A stretch of DNA of 64,000 nt from Microbaculum sp051390635 (GTDB lineage: Bacteria; Pseudomonadota; Alphaproteobacteria; Rhizobiales; Tepidamorphaceae), in the NCBI RefSeq assembly GCF_051390635.1, contig NZ_JBPODT010000003.1, forward strand, positions 248,001 to 312,000, read 5' to 3'. Of this stretch, positions 25,722 through 34,493 are shown piece by piece. The notes under the pieces are model-generated. The model was not told where the DNA came from and ran no database searches. It worked only from the letters and a program-made list of their open reading frames with translations. How positions within the stretch are numbered: position 1 is the stretch's first letter; each line of letters begins with the position of its first letter. The translations under genes and the position numbers were made by a program.

Positions 25722-27263
25722 CTAGGTGGAAAAAACATCGCCATAAATCGCCTCCACCCGCTCCGCTTCTTCATCCGTCAGTGCATCGAACTCCTTCCCG
25801 CGGGCGCGGTTTGATAGCCTGCCCTCATTCTGGCTGAGGAAGCGGAAGAGCAGGTCGACAGTGCGTTCGGGCATGTCGATCATGCCTTCGATGCGGCGGC
25901 GGAATTCATCGTAGCGGCGCAGGAAGCCGGTCTCGTAGGGCAGGTCGTGTTCGATGGTCCGCTTGACGCACTCATAGAGGAATTCGGCGTGCGGGGTCGC
26001 GTCGAAGAAGCGGTAGAAATCGCCCGTGTCATTCAGGACCCGGACGTTGAAATTCTCGGTCGGTTCCCAGCGGATATGGGGTAGCAGGCGCTGCGAATAG
26101 GATTCGAGCGTCTCGCGGTAACGGTCGATCTGATCGAGGATCGCGGCCGAGACTGGGAAGACGACGCCGGGCGGATTATAGCCACGTTCGGCCAGCACAT
26201 GATGGATCAGGTAGCGGTGCAGGCGGCCGTTGCCGTCCTCGAACGGGTGAACATAGACAAAGCCGAAGGCGAGGATCGCGGCGGCGATGACAGCGTCCAT
26301 GTGCTGCGCCGGGCCGCGGTCGAAAGCGATCATGCCGGTCAGCAGTGATTGCAGGTCTTCCGGCCGGGCGCTGATGTGGTCGGGCAGAGGCAGGCGGGTC
26401 TCGCGGTCGTGTTCGCCGACAAAGCCGCCTTCGTCGCGAAAGCCGAGTTTGATGAAGCGGGCATCGCCGATGACGATACGCTGCAGGCGCAGGAGCTCAT
26501 CATTATCGAGCGGCTGTTTGCCGGCTTCGCCGATGGCCCGGCCCCAGCGCTGGATGCGGTCCTGCGGCGGGCTTTCGCCCTCGATCGCGTAGCTTGACTT
26601 CGAGTCTTTGAGCAGCAGGAAGGCGGCGGTGCGGGCGAGCACGTCGCGCGGCACATCGGCAACAATGTCCTTGGCGCGTTGCGGCAGGTCATCGGCTATG
26701 AAGTCATCAAGCTGTTTTGTCCGGAAAACCAGCGGGCAGAATTCCGGGGTGCCGGGAAGGTTGTTACGCAGCCGGTAGCGCGGCACGGTCTCGCCTTCGA
26801 TCCCCCATTGCAGGTCGGGGTCGAGCACAGGGACATATCGTCCGGTCTTTGCGTCGGGCAGGTCCAGCGTTTCGCCGGTCAGCCATTCATAGAGGAACCA
26901 GATGCGCCGTGCGTAGGTGCCGGTCGGCTTGTCGTTTACGATCGCTTCGAGTGGGGCCGGTCCGGTCTTGAGAAACAGGCGCTTTAACACTGCTAGGTCG
27001 AGCCCCTCATATTTGAGGGCGAAGGTCAGATGGCCTTCCAGGCTGGCATCGGGCGCGTGGCGCGGCGTCATGATCCGCCAGCCGTCCCGTTCCAGCATGC
27101 GATGGTGTGCGCCGATGGCGCAGAGCGTGCGCGGCAGGGGGACATCGAGCCCGCAAGAGTCGATCAGGGCGCTGTAACCCGCAGGCGTCGCAGTTTCAGG
27201 AAGGCGTCTTTCCTGAAAAACGGTCACCGGACCTGAAAATTGGTTCTGTGCGGCCGGAGTCAT
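25722..27263 (-). CDS. Fic domain protein (putative protein AMPylase)
   Basis: A 513-residue protein with a full Fic active site HPFEDGNGRLHR (residues 339-350), which in this family transfers AMP or a related group onto a target hydroxyl. An inhibitory-helix motif lies in SSYAIEGE (223-230), N-terminal to the Fic core, as in class II Fic proteins, so the enzyme is probably self-inhibited. The N-terminal 200 residues resemble the extra domain of the cell-filamentation type Fic proteins that combine substrate recognition with a DUF4172-like segment, and the C-terminus (residues 440-513) is helical. It sits between two inverted IS ends. No antitoxin gene is seen beside it. Confidence 0.9.
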   Translation of the reverse strand: MTPAAQNQFSGPVTVFQERRLPETATPAGYSALIDSCGLDVPLPRTLCAIGAHHRMLERDGWRIMTPRHAPDASLEGHLTFALKYEGLDLAVLKRLFLKTGPAPLEAIVNDKPTGTYARRIWFLYEWLTGETLDLPDAKTGRYVPVLDPDLQWGIEGETVPRYRLRNNLPGTPEFCPLVFRTKQLDDFIADDLPQRAKDIVADVPRDVLARTAAFLLLKDSKSSYAIEGESPPQDRIQRWGRAIGEAGKQPLDNDELLRLQRIVIGDARFIKLGFRDEGGFVGEHDRETRLPLPDHISARPEDLQSLLTGMIAFDRGPAQHMDAVIAAAILAFGFVYVHPFEDGNGRLHRYLIHHVLAERGYNPPGVVFPVSAAILDQIDRYRETLESYSQRLLPHIRWEPTENFNVRVLNDTGDFYRFFDATPHAEFLYECVKRTIEHDLPYETGFLRRYDEFRRRIEGMIDMPERTVDLLFRFLSQNEGRLSNRARGKEFDALTDEEAERVEAIYGDVFST

Positions 27264-27372
27264 GAAAACCGTGCCTTGTTCGTGGTTATGTGATTCCAGA
27301 AAGCTTTCTTCCTGAATTTTGATTCTAGCGCATGAAAAACGGTTCCCCTAGATAATTTTCATGAAAAACAAT
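27214..27372 (-). promoter_or_regulatory. Five TGAAAAnCGGT-like repeats around the start of the fic gene
   Basis: Plus-strand copies at 27214 (TGAAAAACGGT), 27234 (TGAAAATTGGT), 27263 (TGAAAACCGTG), 27333 (TGAAAAACGGT) and 27362 (TGAAAAACAAT), all in the same orientation. Two are inside the first codons of fic and three upstream of it, where its promoter must lie. This pattern would suit an operator for a repressor that controls the gene; the regulator is unknown. Confidence 0.45.
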
Positions 27373-27729
27373 ATACAGAATCCCGACCTTCTCCCATTTC
27401 TGATTGGCCTGCGCGTCCTTCTACGCCTTGCGGCTTCGGGCGAACGGGCTCTCGCGAACCGAACTCCGCCGGTAGCGGGTGTCGACTATTCGGTGTCCAT
27501 CCCTCGCGCAGGCGCTGACGCGTTCATAAGGACGGCAGCACGGGGGCGCCCTAGGTCCCGCTGCGCTCGTTCCTCGCATCCGCTCCTGCGGGGACGCCAG
27601 GGACCTCGCGCCGCCGGTCGCCGCGTCCCGCCGCACGGGAGTGCGGCTCCTTTCAGGCTATGTTGATGATCCCGAGATCCAAGTCCAGGCTGGTCAGCTT
27701 GCCCCTCTTGCAGACCTGCAACTTGAAGG
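27373..27729. other. Gap between the fic promoter region and the inverted IS end
   Basis: About 360 bases of GC-rich sequence with no supported gene. On the minus strand the IS OrfA start would continue past the repeat as TFKLQVCKRGKLTSLDLDLG to a stop near 27660, which looks like the end of an unrelated protein joined by the rearrangement. Confidence 0.4.
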
Positions 27730-27829
27730 TGAACTGGTCCGTGAACTTCCGACGCTTCGCCATCTCGTATCCCTCCAAAAGGTTCGGGACACACCTTAGC
27801 TCGCTGTCCGATTCCCTCGGACCACTTCA
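27730..27829 (-). repeat. Inverted 100-bp copy of the IS3-type left end
   Basis: Its reverse complement is identical, base for base by eye, to 24846-24945, including the terminal inverted repeat, the ribosome site and the first 11 codons of OrfA. The identity stops sharply at 27730. With the 563-bp IS derivative it frames the helicase tail and fic gene in a composite-transposon-like arrangement. No target duplication was found at the outer borders. Confidence 0.9.
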
Positions 27830-27850
27830 GTTTAGGTTAGGAAGGCTGGG

Positions 27851-28072
27851 ATGAATAAAGCGAATGTATTCATCCAGAAGGGAAAGGTCTGTCGATTTGA
27901 GGTATCTGACATAAACGAAGATGAATATGTAACCTCAAGCCGAATGGCAACGCTGTCAAAAATAGCGGAACTGCATGCGCGCCCCATCATGGGTACAGAA
28001 AAGAAAATTGATCCTGAGCTTCTAAAGGACGGTTGGACCGAAATAAACTTTGATCCGGATAAGGTTGATTGA
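27851..28072 (+). CDS. Small hypothetical protein, 73 aa
   Basis: Starts behind AGGAAGG with 6 bases of spacing. The peptide begins MNKANVFIQKGKVCRFEVSD and has a mixed, charged composition with no membrane segment. The codon use is clearly less GC-rich than the chromosome on either side, consistent with accessory origin next to the IS end. No family is recognised. Confidence 0.6.
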   Translation: MNKANVFIQKGKVCRFEVSDINEDEYVTSSRMATLSKIAELHARPIMGTEKKIDPELLKDGWTEINFDPDKVD

Positions 28073-28219
28073 ACACCCCCATCCGACCGTTCCCGAGAGC
28101 AACGACGTACGACGGAATCGGGGCTATGACCGGCACGGGGAAGATGGAACCCGCGTCCACCTCGTAAGCATCGCCGTGTCGTCCGCTTAGCCGCCCTCCG
28201 ACCGCCCCGTAACGCCCGC

Positions 28220-29761
28220 TCAGTCGACGATGCTTCCCTCCTCGTCCTTGCGCATCGCCATGCGGCGGCGCAGGAGGGGGGCAAGGAAGACCGGCAGGAC
28301 GAATCCGACCACCGCGATCAGCCACAGGCCGATCGACAGCGGCGAGGCCAGCAGCGCGCTCCAGTCCCCGTCCGAGATCGTCAGGGCGCGGCGCAGGTTC
28401 GCCTCCATCAGGTTGCCCAGCAGGACGCCGAGGATCACCGGCACCAGCGGCACGTTGAGCTTTCGCAAGAGCCAGCCCAGGACGCCGAACACGATCATCA
28501 CCAGAAGATCGAAGGTGGAGCCCGAGATGCCGTAGATGCCGACGAAGGAGACCATCGCCACTACCGGCATCAGGATCCGCGGCGGCACCAGCAGCACCCG
28601 CACGAACAGCCCCACCATCGGAATGTTCATCGCCAGCAGCATGAAGTTGCCGATGAACAGCGCGGCGATCAGCCCCCAGACCACGTCTGGATTGTTCTGG
28701 AACAGCAGCGGGCCCGGCGTGATGTTGAGCGCCAGCAGCATGGCCAGCAGCACCGCCGTGGTTCCCGATCCGGGCACGCCGAGCGCCAGCATCGGAACCA
28801 GCGCGCCGCCGGCGGCGGCGTTGTTGCCGGCCTCGGGCGCGGCGACGCCGCGCGGGTCGCCGTTTCCGAACCGGCCGTCGCGGTCGACCAGCCGCTTCTC
28901 GATCGAATAGGAGATGAACGAGCCGAGCGAGGCGCCCGCGCCCGGCAGCACGCCGGCGACGAAGCCCAGGAAGGACGACCGCAGCATCGTCGGCGTACAG
29001 AACTTCAGCAGCGACAGCGGCGGGACGATGCGGCCGATCCCGACCTCGGCCGCCTTGCCCTTGCCGGAGCCCTCGCCCCGGTGCTCGAGGAAGATGAACA
29101 CTTCGGACAGCGCGAACAGCCCGACGATGGCGACCAGGAAGTCGATGCCGTCGTAAAGGTGCACCTCGCCGAAGGTCAGCCGCGGCACGCCGGTCTGTCC
29201 GTCGACGCCGACCATGGCGATGCCGAGGCCGAGCGCGGCGGCAAAGGCCGACTTCGCCTGGTTTTGCGAGGCGATGCCGCCAAGCGTGGCGAAGGCGAGC
29301 GCGAACAGCGCGAAATACTCGGCCGGGCCGAACAGCAGCGCCACCTTGACTAGGAGCGGCGCCAGGAAGACCAGGCCCCACGTGGCGAGGAAGGCGCCGA
29401 CGAAGGACGCGACGCCGGAAATCGCCAGGGCCTCGCCGGCGCGGCCCTGCACCGCCATCGGATAGCCGTCGAGCGTCGTCATCAGGGCCGGCTCGTCGCC
29501 GGGAATATTGAGCAGGATCGACGAGATCCGGCCGCCATACATGGCGCCGTAGTAGACCGAGGTCAGCAGGATCATCGCCGCGACCGGATCGAGGCCGAGC
29601 GAGAAGGCGAGGGGGATCAGGATCGCGACCCCGTTCGCCGGACCGAGGCCCGGCAGCGCCCCCATCACGGAGCCGAGAAAGCAGCCGATCAGCGCCAGCG
29701 CCAGGTTCTGCCAGGTCAGCGCGATGCCGAATCCGTCCGCCAGGAGGCCAAGGGTGTCCAT
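28220..29761 (-). CDS. tctA: Tripartite tricarboxylate transporter, large membrane subunit TctA
   Basis: A 513-residue inner-membrane protein with about 12 helices, the transport channel of a TTT-family importer driven by an ion gradient. Hallmarks are GALPGLGPANGVAILIPLAF near the N-terminus, YYGAMYGGRISSILLNIPGD, and in the second half GVLPGAGASLGSFISYSIEK with LGVPGSGTTAVLL. It is the last gene of the leftward order tctC - tctB - tctA. The substrate set by TctC is unknown. Confidence 0.95.
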   Translation of the reverse strand: MDTLGLLADGFGIALTWQNLALALIGCFLGSVMGALPGLGPANGVAILIPLAFSLGLDPVAAMILLTSVYYGAMYGGRISSILLNIPGDEPALMTTLDGYPMAVQGRAGEALAISGVASFVGAFLATWGLVFLAPLLVKVALLFGPAEYFALFALAFATLGGIASQNQAKSAFAAALGLGIAMVGVDGQTGVPRLTFGEVHLYDGIDFLVAIVGLFALSEVFIFLEHRGEGSGKGKAAEVGIGRIVPPLSLLKFCTPTMLRSSFLGFVAGVLPGAGASLGSFISYSIEKRLVDRDGRFGNGDPRGVAAPEAGNNAAAGGALVPMLALGVPGSGTTAVLLAMLLALNITPGPLLFQNNPDVVWGLIAALFIGNFMLLAMNIPMVGLFVRVLLVPPRILMPVVAMVSFVGIYGISGSTFDLLVMIVFGVLGWLLRKLNVPLVPVILGVLLGNLMEANLRRALTISDGDWSALLASPLSIGLWLIAVVGFVLPVFLAPLLRRRMAMRKDEEGSIVD

Positions 29762-29773
29762 TGTGTGCGACCT

Positions 29774-30205
29774 TCAGAAACCGAGCGGTCCGCGGGCCAG
29801 CGTCAGGCCGAGGACGAGGTGAAAGACGGCGTAGATCCCCAGCGATGTCAGGACCCCCGCGATGACGGCGTAGAGCGGCGCGGTGCCCAGCCGCCAGGTC
29901 AGCACCGCCGAGGCGCCGGCGGTCGCGATCACGAACCCGGCCACCGGCAGCAGCAGCGCGTAGGCGACCATGACGACGACCGCGCCGGCGATCTCGGCGA
30001 AGCGGCCGATTGATGGCCAGTGCGGCTCGGTATCGGGACGCAGCAGGATGACGACGCTCGCCAGCCCCAGCAGCACGCCGATGATGATCGGGAACGTGCG
30101 CGGGCCCACGGGGTCCGAGATGAAGCTCAGTTCGATCAGGGTGGCGCCCCAGATATAGAAGATCGCCACCGCCAGGCCGGCCGCGCCGAGGATGCGGTCG
30201 CTCAT
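29774..30205 (-). CDS. tctB: Tripartite tricarboxylate transporter, small membrane subunit TctB
   Basis: A 143-residue protein with four membrane helices, the small membrane subunit of the TTT importer. The ATG at 30203-30205 is chosen because GGGAGGAAACC stands directly before it; the frame extends 25 codons further without a ribosome site. The loop between helices 1 and 2 (SDPVGPRTFPIIIGVLLGL) is typical for TctB. It ends 12 bases before tctA. Confidence 0.9.
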   Translation of the reverse strand: MSDRILGAAGLAVAIFYIWGATLIELSFISDPVGPRTFPIIIGVLLGLASVVILLRPDTEPHWPSIGRFAEIAGAVVVMVAYALLLPVAGFVIATAGASAVLTWRLGTAPLYAVIAGVLTSLGIYAVFHLVLGLTLARGPLGF

Positions 30206-30310
30206 GGTTTCCTCCCGTGGCGTCGTCCCATGCGCCACTACTTGATTTGGTCGGGCCGCAGGCGGTGTGCCGGCCACCAATAGCCGACAGCCGCCTGCGA
30301 CATGGCCGGA

Positions 30311-31303
30311 CTACTTGATCAGGCCGATCTCGCGCGACAGGTCCTGGATCTCGCTAACCGACTGCGCGACGAACTCGTTGAACGCCGCGCCGCGCAGGTT
30401 GAGGGGCGCCAGGCCGTTCTGTGCCATGACGCTCTTCCATTCCTTGGAATCGTAGACCTTGCCGATCGCCGCGACCCAATAGTCGTATGCGTCCGGAGAC
30501 ATCCCGCCCGGACCGTAGAAGCCGCGCCAGTTGGCGCCGATCACGTCGATGCCCTGCTCCTTGGCGGTGGGGAAGCTGGCGAAGTCGCCCTCGAGCCGTT
30601 CCGGCGCCAAGACGGCGATCACATTGATGTCGCCGGAATCGACGAAGCCCTTGGCCTCGGAGGCATCGCCGGTGAAGGCCTGAACCGAGCCGGCGAGAAG
30701 CTGCGTCACCGCCTCGCCACCGCCGTCGAAGGCGACATACTTGATAGTCCTGACGTCGTCGATCCCGGCCTTCTTCGCGGCGAGCAGGACCTTGAGATGG
30801 TCCCAGCCGCCAACCGCGGAGCCGCCGGCGATCGAGACCGAGCGCGGGTCGGCCTTGATCTTGTCCATCAGTTCCGGAAGCGTGTTGATCGGGCTGTCCT
30901 TGGCGACCGCTATGATGCCGTAGTCGGCGCCGACGCTGGCCAGCCAGCGCACCTGGTCCATTGTGTTGCCCGGATACGCGCCCTGGGCCAGACGGGTCGC
31001 CGTGGCGGACGAAGCGGCGACGATCAGGTTGGTGTCGTCGTTGCGCTTGTTAACGACCTCGGCGAACGCGACACCGCCGCCGCCGCCCGCCAGGTTGGTG
31101 ACCTGCACGGTGCCGGGAACGGCGCCCAGATCCTGCATCGTCTTGCCTACCTGCCGGCAGGTGAAGTCCCAGCCGCCGCCCGGGTTGGCCGGCGCGATGC
31201 ATTCGGGATTGGACGGTTCGAAGGCGAGCGCCGGTGTGGCAAACGAAATACAGGCCAGCGCGCCGGCCATGACGACGCGGCGTGTCGGTATAATCAGTGT
31301 CAT
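30311..31303 (-). CDS. tctC: Tripartite tricarboxylate transporter substrate-binding protein (TctC/Bug family)
   Basis: A 330-residue periplasmic protein. The N-terminal signal peptide (RRVVMAGALACISFATPALA) is followed by the Bug fold: PANPGGGWDFTCRQVGKTMQ is the first ligand loop, and later come YVAFDGGGEAVTQLLAG and NWRGFYGPGGMSPDAYDYW. The binding protein sets the specificity, in this family usually a di- or tricarboxylate. The gene heads the tct set, with a sensor kinase gene 206 bases upstream. AGGGAGGA precedes the ATG. Confidence 0.93.
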   Translation of the reverse strand: MTLIIPTRRVVMAGALACISFATPALAFEPSNPECIAPANPGGGWDFTCRQVGKTMQDLGAVPGTVQVTNLAGGGGGVAFAEVVNKRNDDTNLIVAASSATATRLAQGAYPGNTMDQVRWLASVGADYGIIAVAKDSPINTLPELMDKIKADPRSVSIAGGSAVGGWDHLKVLLAAKKAGIDDVRTIKYVAFDGGGEAVTQLLAGSVQAFTGDASEAKGFVDSGDINVIAVLAPERLEGDFASFPTAKEQGIDVIGANWRGFYGPGGMSPDAYDYWVAAIGKVYDSKEWKSVMAQNGLAPLNLRGAAFNEFVAQSVSEIQDLSREIGLIK

Positions 31304-31509
31304 GGAGTCCTCCCTTGTTGATTGCCGTTTTTCGGCTTTGGCGATTGGACGCGAGAACAGAATAGCACGGCCTTTACTTTAGGTGCGTCTCCGCAGTCTG
31401 TCGTTTTGTTTGGCCGCAGCCAATCACGTCTGTCGTAGGCGGGCGGCCGGTACCGATGGTTCCACGCCGGCCTGTTCGTCCTGGGCCAGCAGCACCCGGT
31501 CGGCGTCCG

Positions 31510-34221
31510 TCACCTGTTTCTCCTCGCCGCCGGCAACCGGATCTCGAAGGTCGCGCCCGGGCCGCCGCCGGGGCCGTCGCTTGGGCCACCGCCGGGCTTC
31601 AGGAAAACATCGCCGTTGAACTTGCGCAGGATTTCTCGGCTGATCGATAGTCCGAGGCCGCTCGAGCCGACGTCCTGACGCCCGCCGCCGCGGCCGAATT
31701 TCGAGAAGATGATCTCGCTGTCGCTGTCGGGAATGCCCGGCCCGTTGTCGGCGATCGACACCACATAGGTTCCGCTCTCGCGGCGGCTCTTGACCTCGAT
31801 GCGCGGCGACGCGGATGTATTGTATTTCACGCTGTTGTTCAGAACGTTCAGGAACACCTGGGTGAGGCGGCCGAAATCGGCCATTACCTTCACGCCCTTC
31901 GCGCGCTCGTCGGCGACGACCTGCACCCCGTTCTTCTCCGCCAGTACGGAGATGGAAGCGAGCGCCCGGTCGAGCGCGGCGTTGGCATCCACCGGAACCA
32001 GGGTCCAGGACACCTTGCCGCTTTCCAGGAAGCTCAGGTCGAGGATCTCGTCGAGCAGCTTGGTGAGCCGCAGGCATTCCTCGTTGATGATCGTCAGGAA
32101 ACGCTTCGCCTGCGCGCCGTTGACGTCCGGCGTCTCCAACAGGATTTCGGAAAACGAGCGGATCGACGTCATTGGCGTGCGCAGCTCGTGGCTGACCTGC
32201 GAGAGGAAATCGTCTTTCTGCGCCGACAGCGTCTGCAGCTTGGTATTGGCCACGCGCAACTGCCGCGCGGTGCTCTCCAGCTCCGCCGATTTCTCGGTCA
32301 GCTGCTGGCTGTATTCGAGGATCTGCGCCGTCTCGTCGGCGATCTTCATCAGTTCCGTCAGGCTGATCGTGCCGCCGCCGGCGACCTGCGAGACCATCGC
32401 GTGGGCCGACGCCGCGCCGACCGAGCCGGCGAGCTCGCGTTCGAGCCGCGAGACGAAGGCGTCGTCGGCGACCGGCAGGCCGCTGCGCAGGCCCTGCGCG
32501 CGGGCGATGTCCGCGAACAGTAGCCGTGCCGGCTCGGCGCCGAGGATACGCTGCGCCAGGACGAAAAGGTCCTCGACCGGCGCGGTACGATGCAGGACGC
32601 GCGGCGGCTCGCCCGGCCGCATCCGGAACACGTCGACGAACAGCGCCCCCTGCAGCCGCTCAAGAGGCGTCGGCCGGGTCACCAGGGAGACGAAGACGAA
32701 CAGCACGGTGTTCGCGGCGATGCTCCAGAACAGGGCATGGACCAGAGGATCGGATATGGTCAGGCCGAGAAAGGCTTCCGGCCGCAGCAGGCCGATCCCG
32801 AACGGTCCGTGCAGGACGAGCGACCGGACGAGGTCGAACTCGGCACGGAAACTCGGGATCAGCAGCATGTAGGCCCAGGCGGCGAAACCGGCGGTCATGC
32901 CCGCCAGCGCGCCGTAGCGCGTCGCGCCCCGCCACATGACGCCGCCGACCGCCCCGGGCAGCACCTGCGCGATGCCGGCGAAGGCGATGAGGCCGATCGA
33001 GGCGAGCCCTTCCGATCCGCCGGTGAGGCGGAAGTAGATGAAGCCGAGCATCAGGATCCCGGCGATGCTGATCCGGCGGCTCCTCAGCAGCAGCCGGCGC
33101 ACGTCGCCGCTGGTGTAGTAGTCGGCTTGCGACACCTTCAGCGCCACCGGCATGACGATGTGGTTCGACACCATCGTCGACAGTGCGATCGCCGCGACGA
33201 TCACCATCGAGGTCGCCGAGGAAAATCCTCCGATGAAGGCGAAGGCGGCAAGCCCCTCCTGGCCCGCTGACAGCGGCAGCGTGAGCACGAACATGTCGGT
33301 GTTCGAGCCTTCCGGCATCTGCGTCAGGCCGGCGGCCGCGATCGGCAGCACGAAGATCGACAGAAGCACGAGATAGAGCGGGAACAGCCATGATGCCGTC
33401 GCCAGATGCTTCTCGTCGACATTCTCGACGACCGTCACCTGGAACTGGCGTGGCAGGCAGATGATCGCGGTGGCCGAAAGAAAGGTCAGGGCGACCCAGC
33501 GGCTGCTGAACACGTCGTTGGCGTGCAGCAGTTCCGGTGAGACCCGGCTGAAGATGTCGCTGATCCCGCCGGAGATGCCATAGATGGCGAACAGGCCGAC
33601 GGCGATGAAGGCGAACAGCTTCACCAGCGCCTCGACCGCGATCGCGGCGACGACGCCGTGATGGCGTTCGTTGGCGGTGACGTTGCGCGTACCGAACAGG
33701 ATGGTGAAGAGCGCCATGCCGGCGGCGACCCAGAACGCGGTGACGCTGTCGTTCAGCCCGGCGTTCTCCGTACTGCCGATGATCACGCGAAAGCTCGTCG
33801 TAACCGACTGGAGCTGCAGCGCGATGTAGGGCGTGGTGGCGATGACCGCGATCAAGGTCACGAACACGGCGAGCGTCGGGCTCTTGCCGAAGCGCGACGA
33901 GATCAGGTCGGCGATCGATGTGATTCTGTGCACCCGGCCGATGCGGACCAGCTTGCGCAGGATCAACCACCAGCCGACGAACACCAGCGTGGGCCCGAGG
34001 TAGATGGTGGCGAACTCGAGGCCGTTGCGTGCCGCCGATCCGACGGCGCCGTAGAACGTCCAGGACGTGCAGTATATCGAGATCGACAGCGTGTAGACGA
34101 GCGGCGACTGCAGCCAGCCGATCCGGCCGCGCTGGGCGCGGCGGTCGACGACGAATGCCACCAGGAACAGCAGCGCCACGTAGGACAGGCAGACGAAGAG
34201 GAGCAGATTGGCCGAAAGCAT
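31510..34221 (-). CDS. Sodium/solute symporter-like sensor histidine kinase (CbrA type)
   Basis: A 903-residue membrane protein in which a complete 13-helix SSS-family symporter domain (about residues 1-480) is fused to a linker (about 490-665) and a histidine kinase. The phospho-accepting His (about residue 678) is in SQVSHELRTPMTSIRSF. The ATPase domain has N-box FLNVLNNSVKYN, DNGPGIP and GLGLSISREIL. The last 40 residues contain an unusual Gly/Pro-rich insert (KPGGGPSDGPGGGPGATFEI). CbrA-type kinases control carbon and nitrogen use. The start overlaps the stop of a small membrane protein (TGATG), and a receiver protein is encoded first, so all three are one transcript; tctCBA follows. Confidence 0.92.
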   Translation of the reverse strand: MLSANLLLFVCLSYVALLFLVAFVVDRRAQRGRIGWLQSPLVYTLSISIYCTSWTFYGAVGSAARNGLEFATIYLGPTLVFVGWWLILRKLVRIGRVHRITSIADLISSRFGKSPTLAVFVTLIAVIATTPYIALQLQSVTTSFRVIIGSTENAGLNDSVTAFWVAAGMALFTILFGTRNVTANERHHGVVAAIAVEALVKLFAFIAVGLFAIYGISGGISDIFSRVSPELLHANDVFSSRWVALTFLSATAIICLPRQFQVTVVENVDEKHLATASWLFPLYLVLLSIFVLPIAAAGLTQMPEGSNTDMFVLTLPLSAGQEGLAAFAFIGGFSSATSMVIVAAIALSTMVSNHIVMPVALKVSQADYYTSGDVRRLLLRSRRISIAGILMLGFIYFRLTGGSEGLASIGLIAFAGIAQVLPGAVGGVMWRGATRYGALAGMTAGFAAWAYMLLIPSFRAEFDLVRSLVLHGPFGIGLLRPEAFLGLTISDPLVHALFWSIAANTVLFVFVSLVTRPTPLERLQGALFVDVFRMRPGEPPRVLHRTAPVEDLFVLAQRILGAEPARLLFADIARAQGLRSGLPVADDAFVSRLERELAGSVGAASAHAMVSQVAGGGTISLTELMKIADETAQILEYSQQLTEKSAELESTARQLRVANTKLQTLSAQKDDFLSQVSHELRTPMTSIRSFSEILLETPDVNGAQAKRFLTIINEECLRLTKLLDEILDLSFLESGKVSWTLVPVDANAALDRALASISVLAEKNGVQVVADERAKGVKVMADFGRLTQVFLNVLNNSVKYNTSASPRIEVKSRRESGTYVVSIADNGPGIPDSDSEIIFSKFGRGGGRQDVGSSGLGLSISREILRKFNGDVFLKPGGGPSDGPGGGPGATFEIRLPAARRNR

Positions 34222-34493
34222 CACGCCTCCGGGGGGGCGGCTTCGCTTGCGCTCTGGGGATCGGTCTGCATGGCGTGGCGCAGCGGGCCGGCGAGCCGCC
34301 AGGCGATCAGGATCAGCGCGAACCAAACCGCGAACAGATAGATGACGATGAGCGGGATGCCCGCGACTGTGGAGCCGGTGACGAATATCTGGATGAACGG
34401 CGGCATCAGCAGGAACACACCGGCGAAGGGCAACACCATCGCCGCGTCGGAAAACCGCCGGCGTTGCAGATCCGGATCGCGGTCGTCGGTCAC
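34221..34493 (-). CDS. Small two-span membrane protein coupled to the sensor kinase, 90 aa
   Basis: The GTG start at 34491-34493 overlaps the stop of the receiver gene (GTGA), and its own stop overlaps the kinase start (TGATG). The product has two membrane helices (AAMVLPFAGVFLLMPPFIQI and IPLIVIYLFAVWFALILIAW) and a hydrophilic C-terminus. Position and topology resemble the small partner subunits encoded next to symporter genes (as in DUF4212 proteins next to SSS permeases), so it may be a subunit of the symporter part of the kinase. This is inference. Confidence 0.75.
   Translation of the reverse strand: MTDDRDPDLQRRRFSDAAMVLPFAGVFLLMPPFIQIFVTGSTVAGIPLIVIYLFAVWFALILIAWRLAGPLRHAMQTDPQSASEAAPPEA

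Noticed and set aside
27361..27666. Open frame of 101 codons between fic and the inverted IS end
   Set aside because: Pro/Arg/Ala-rich low-quality frame without ribosome site or motif.
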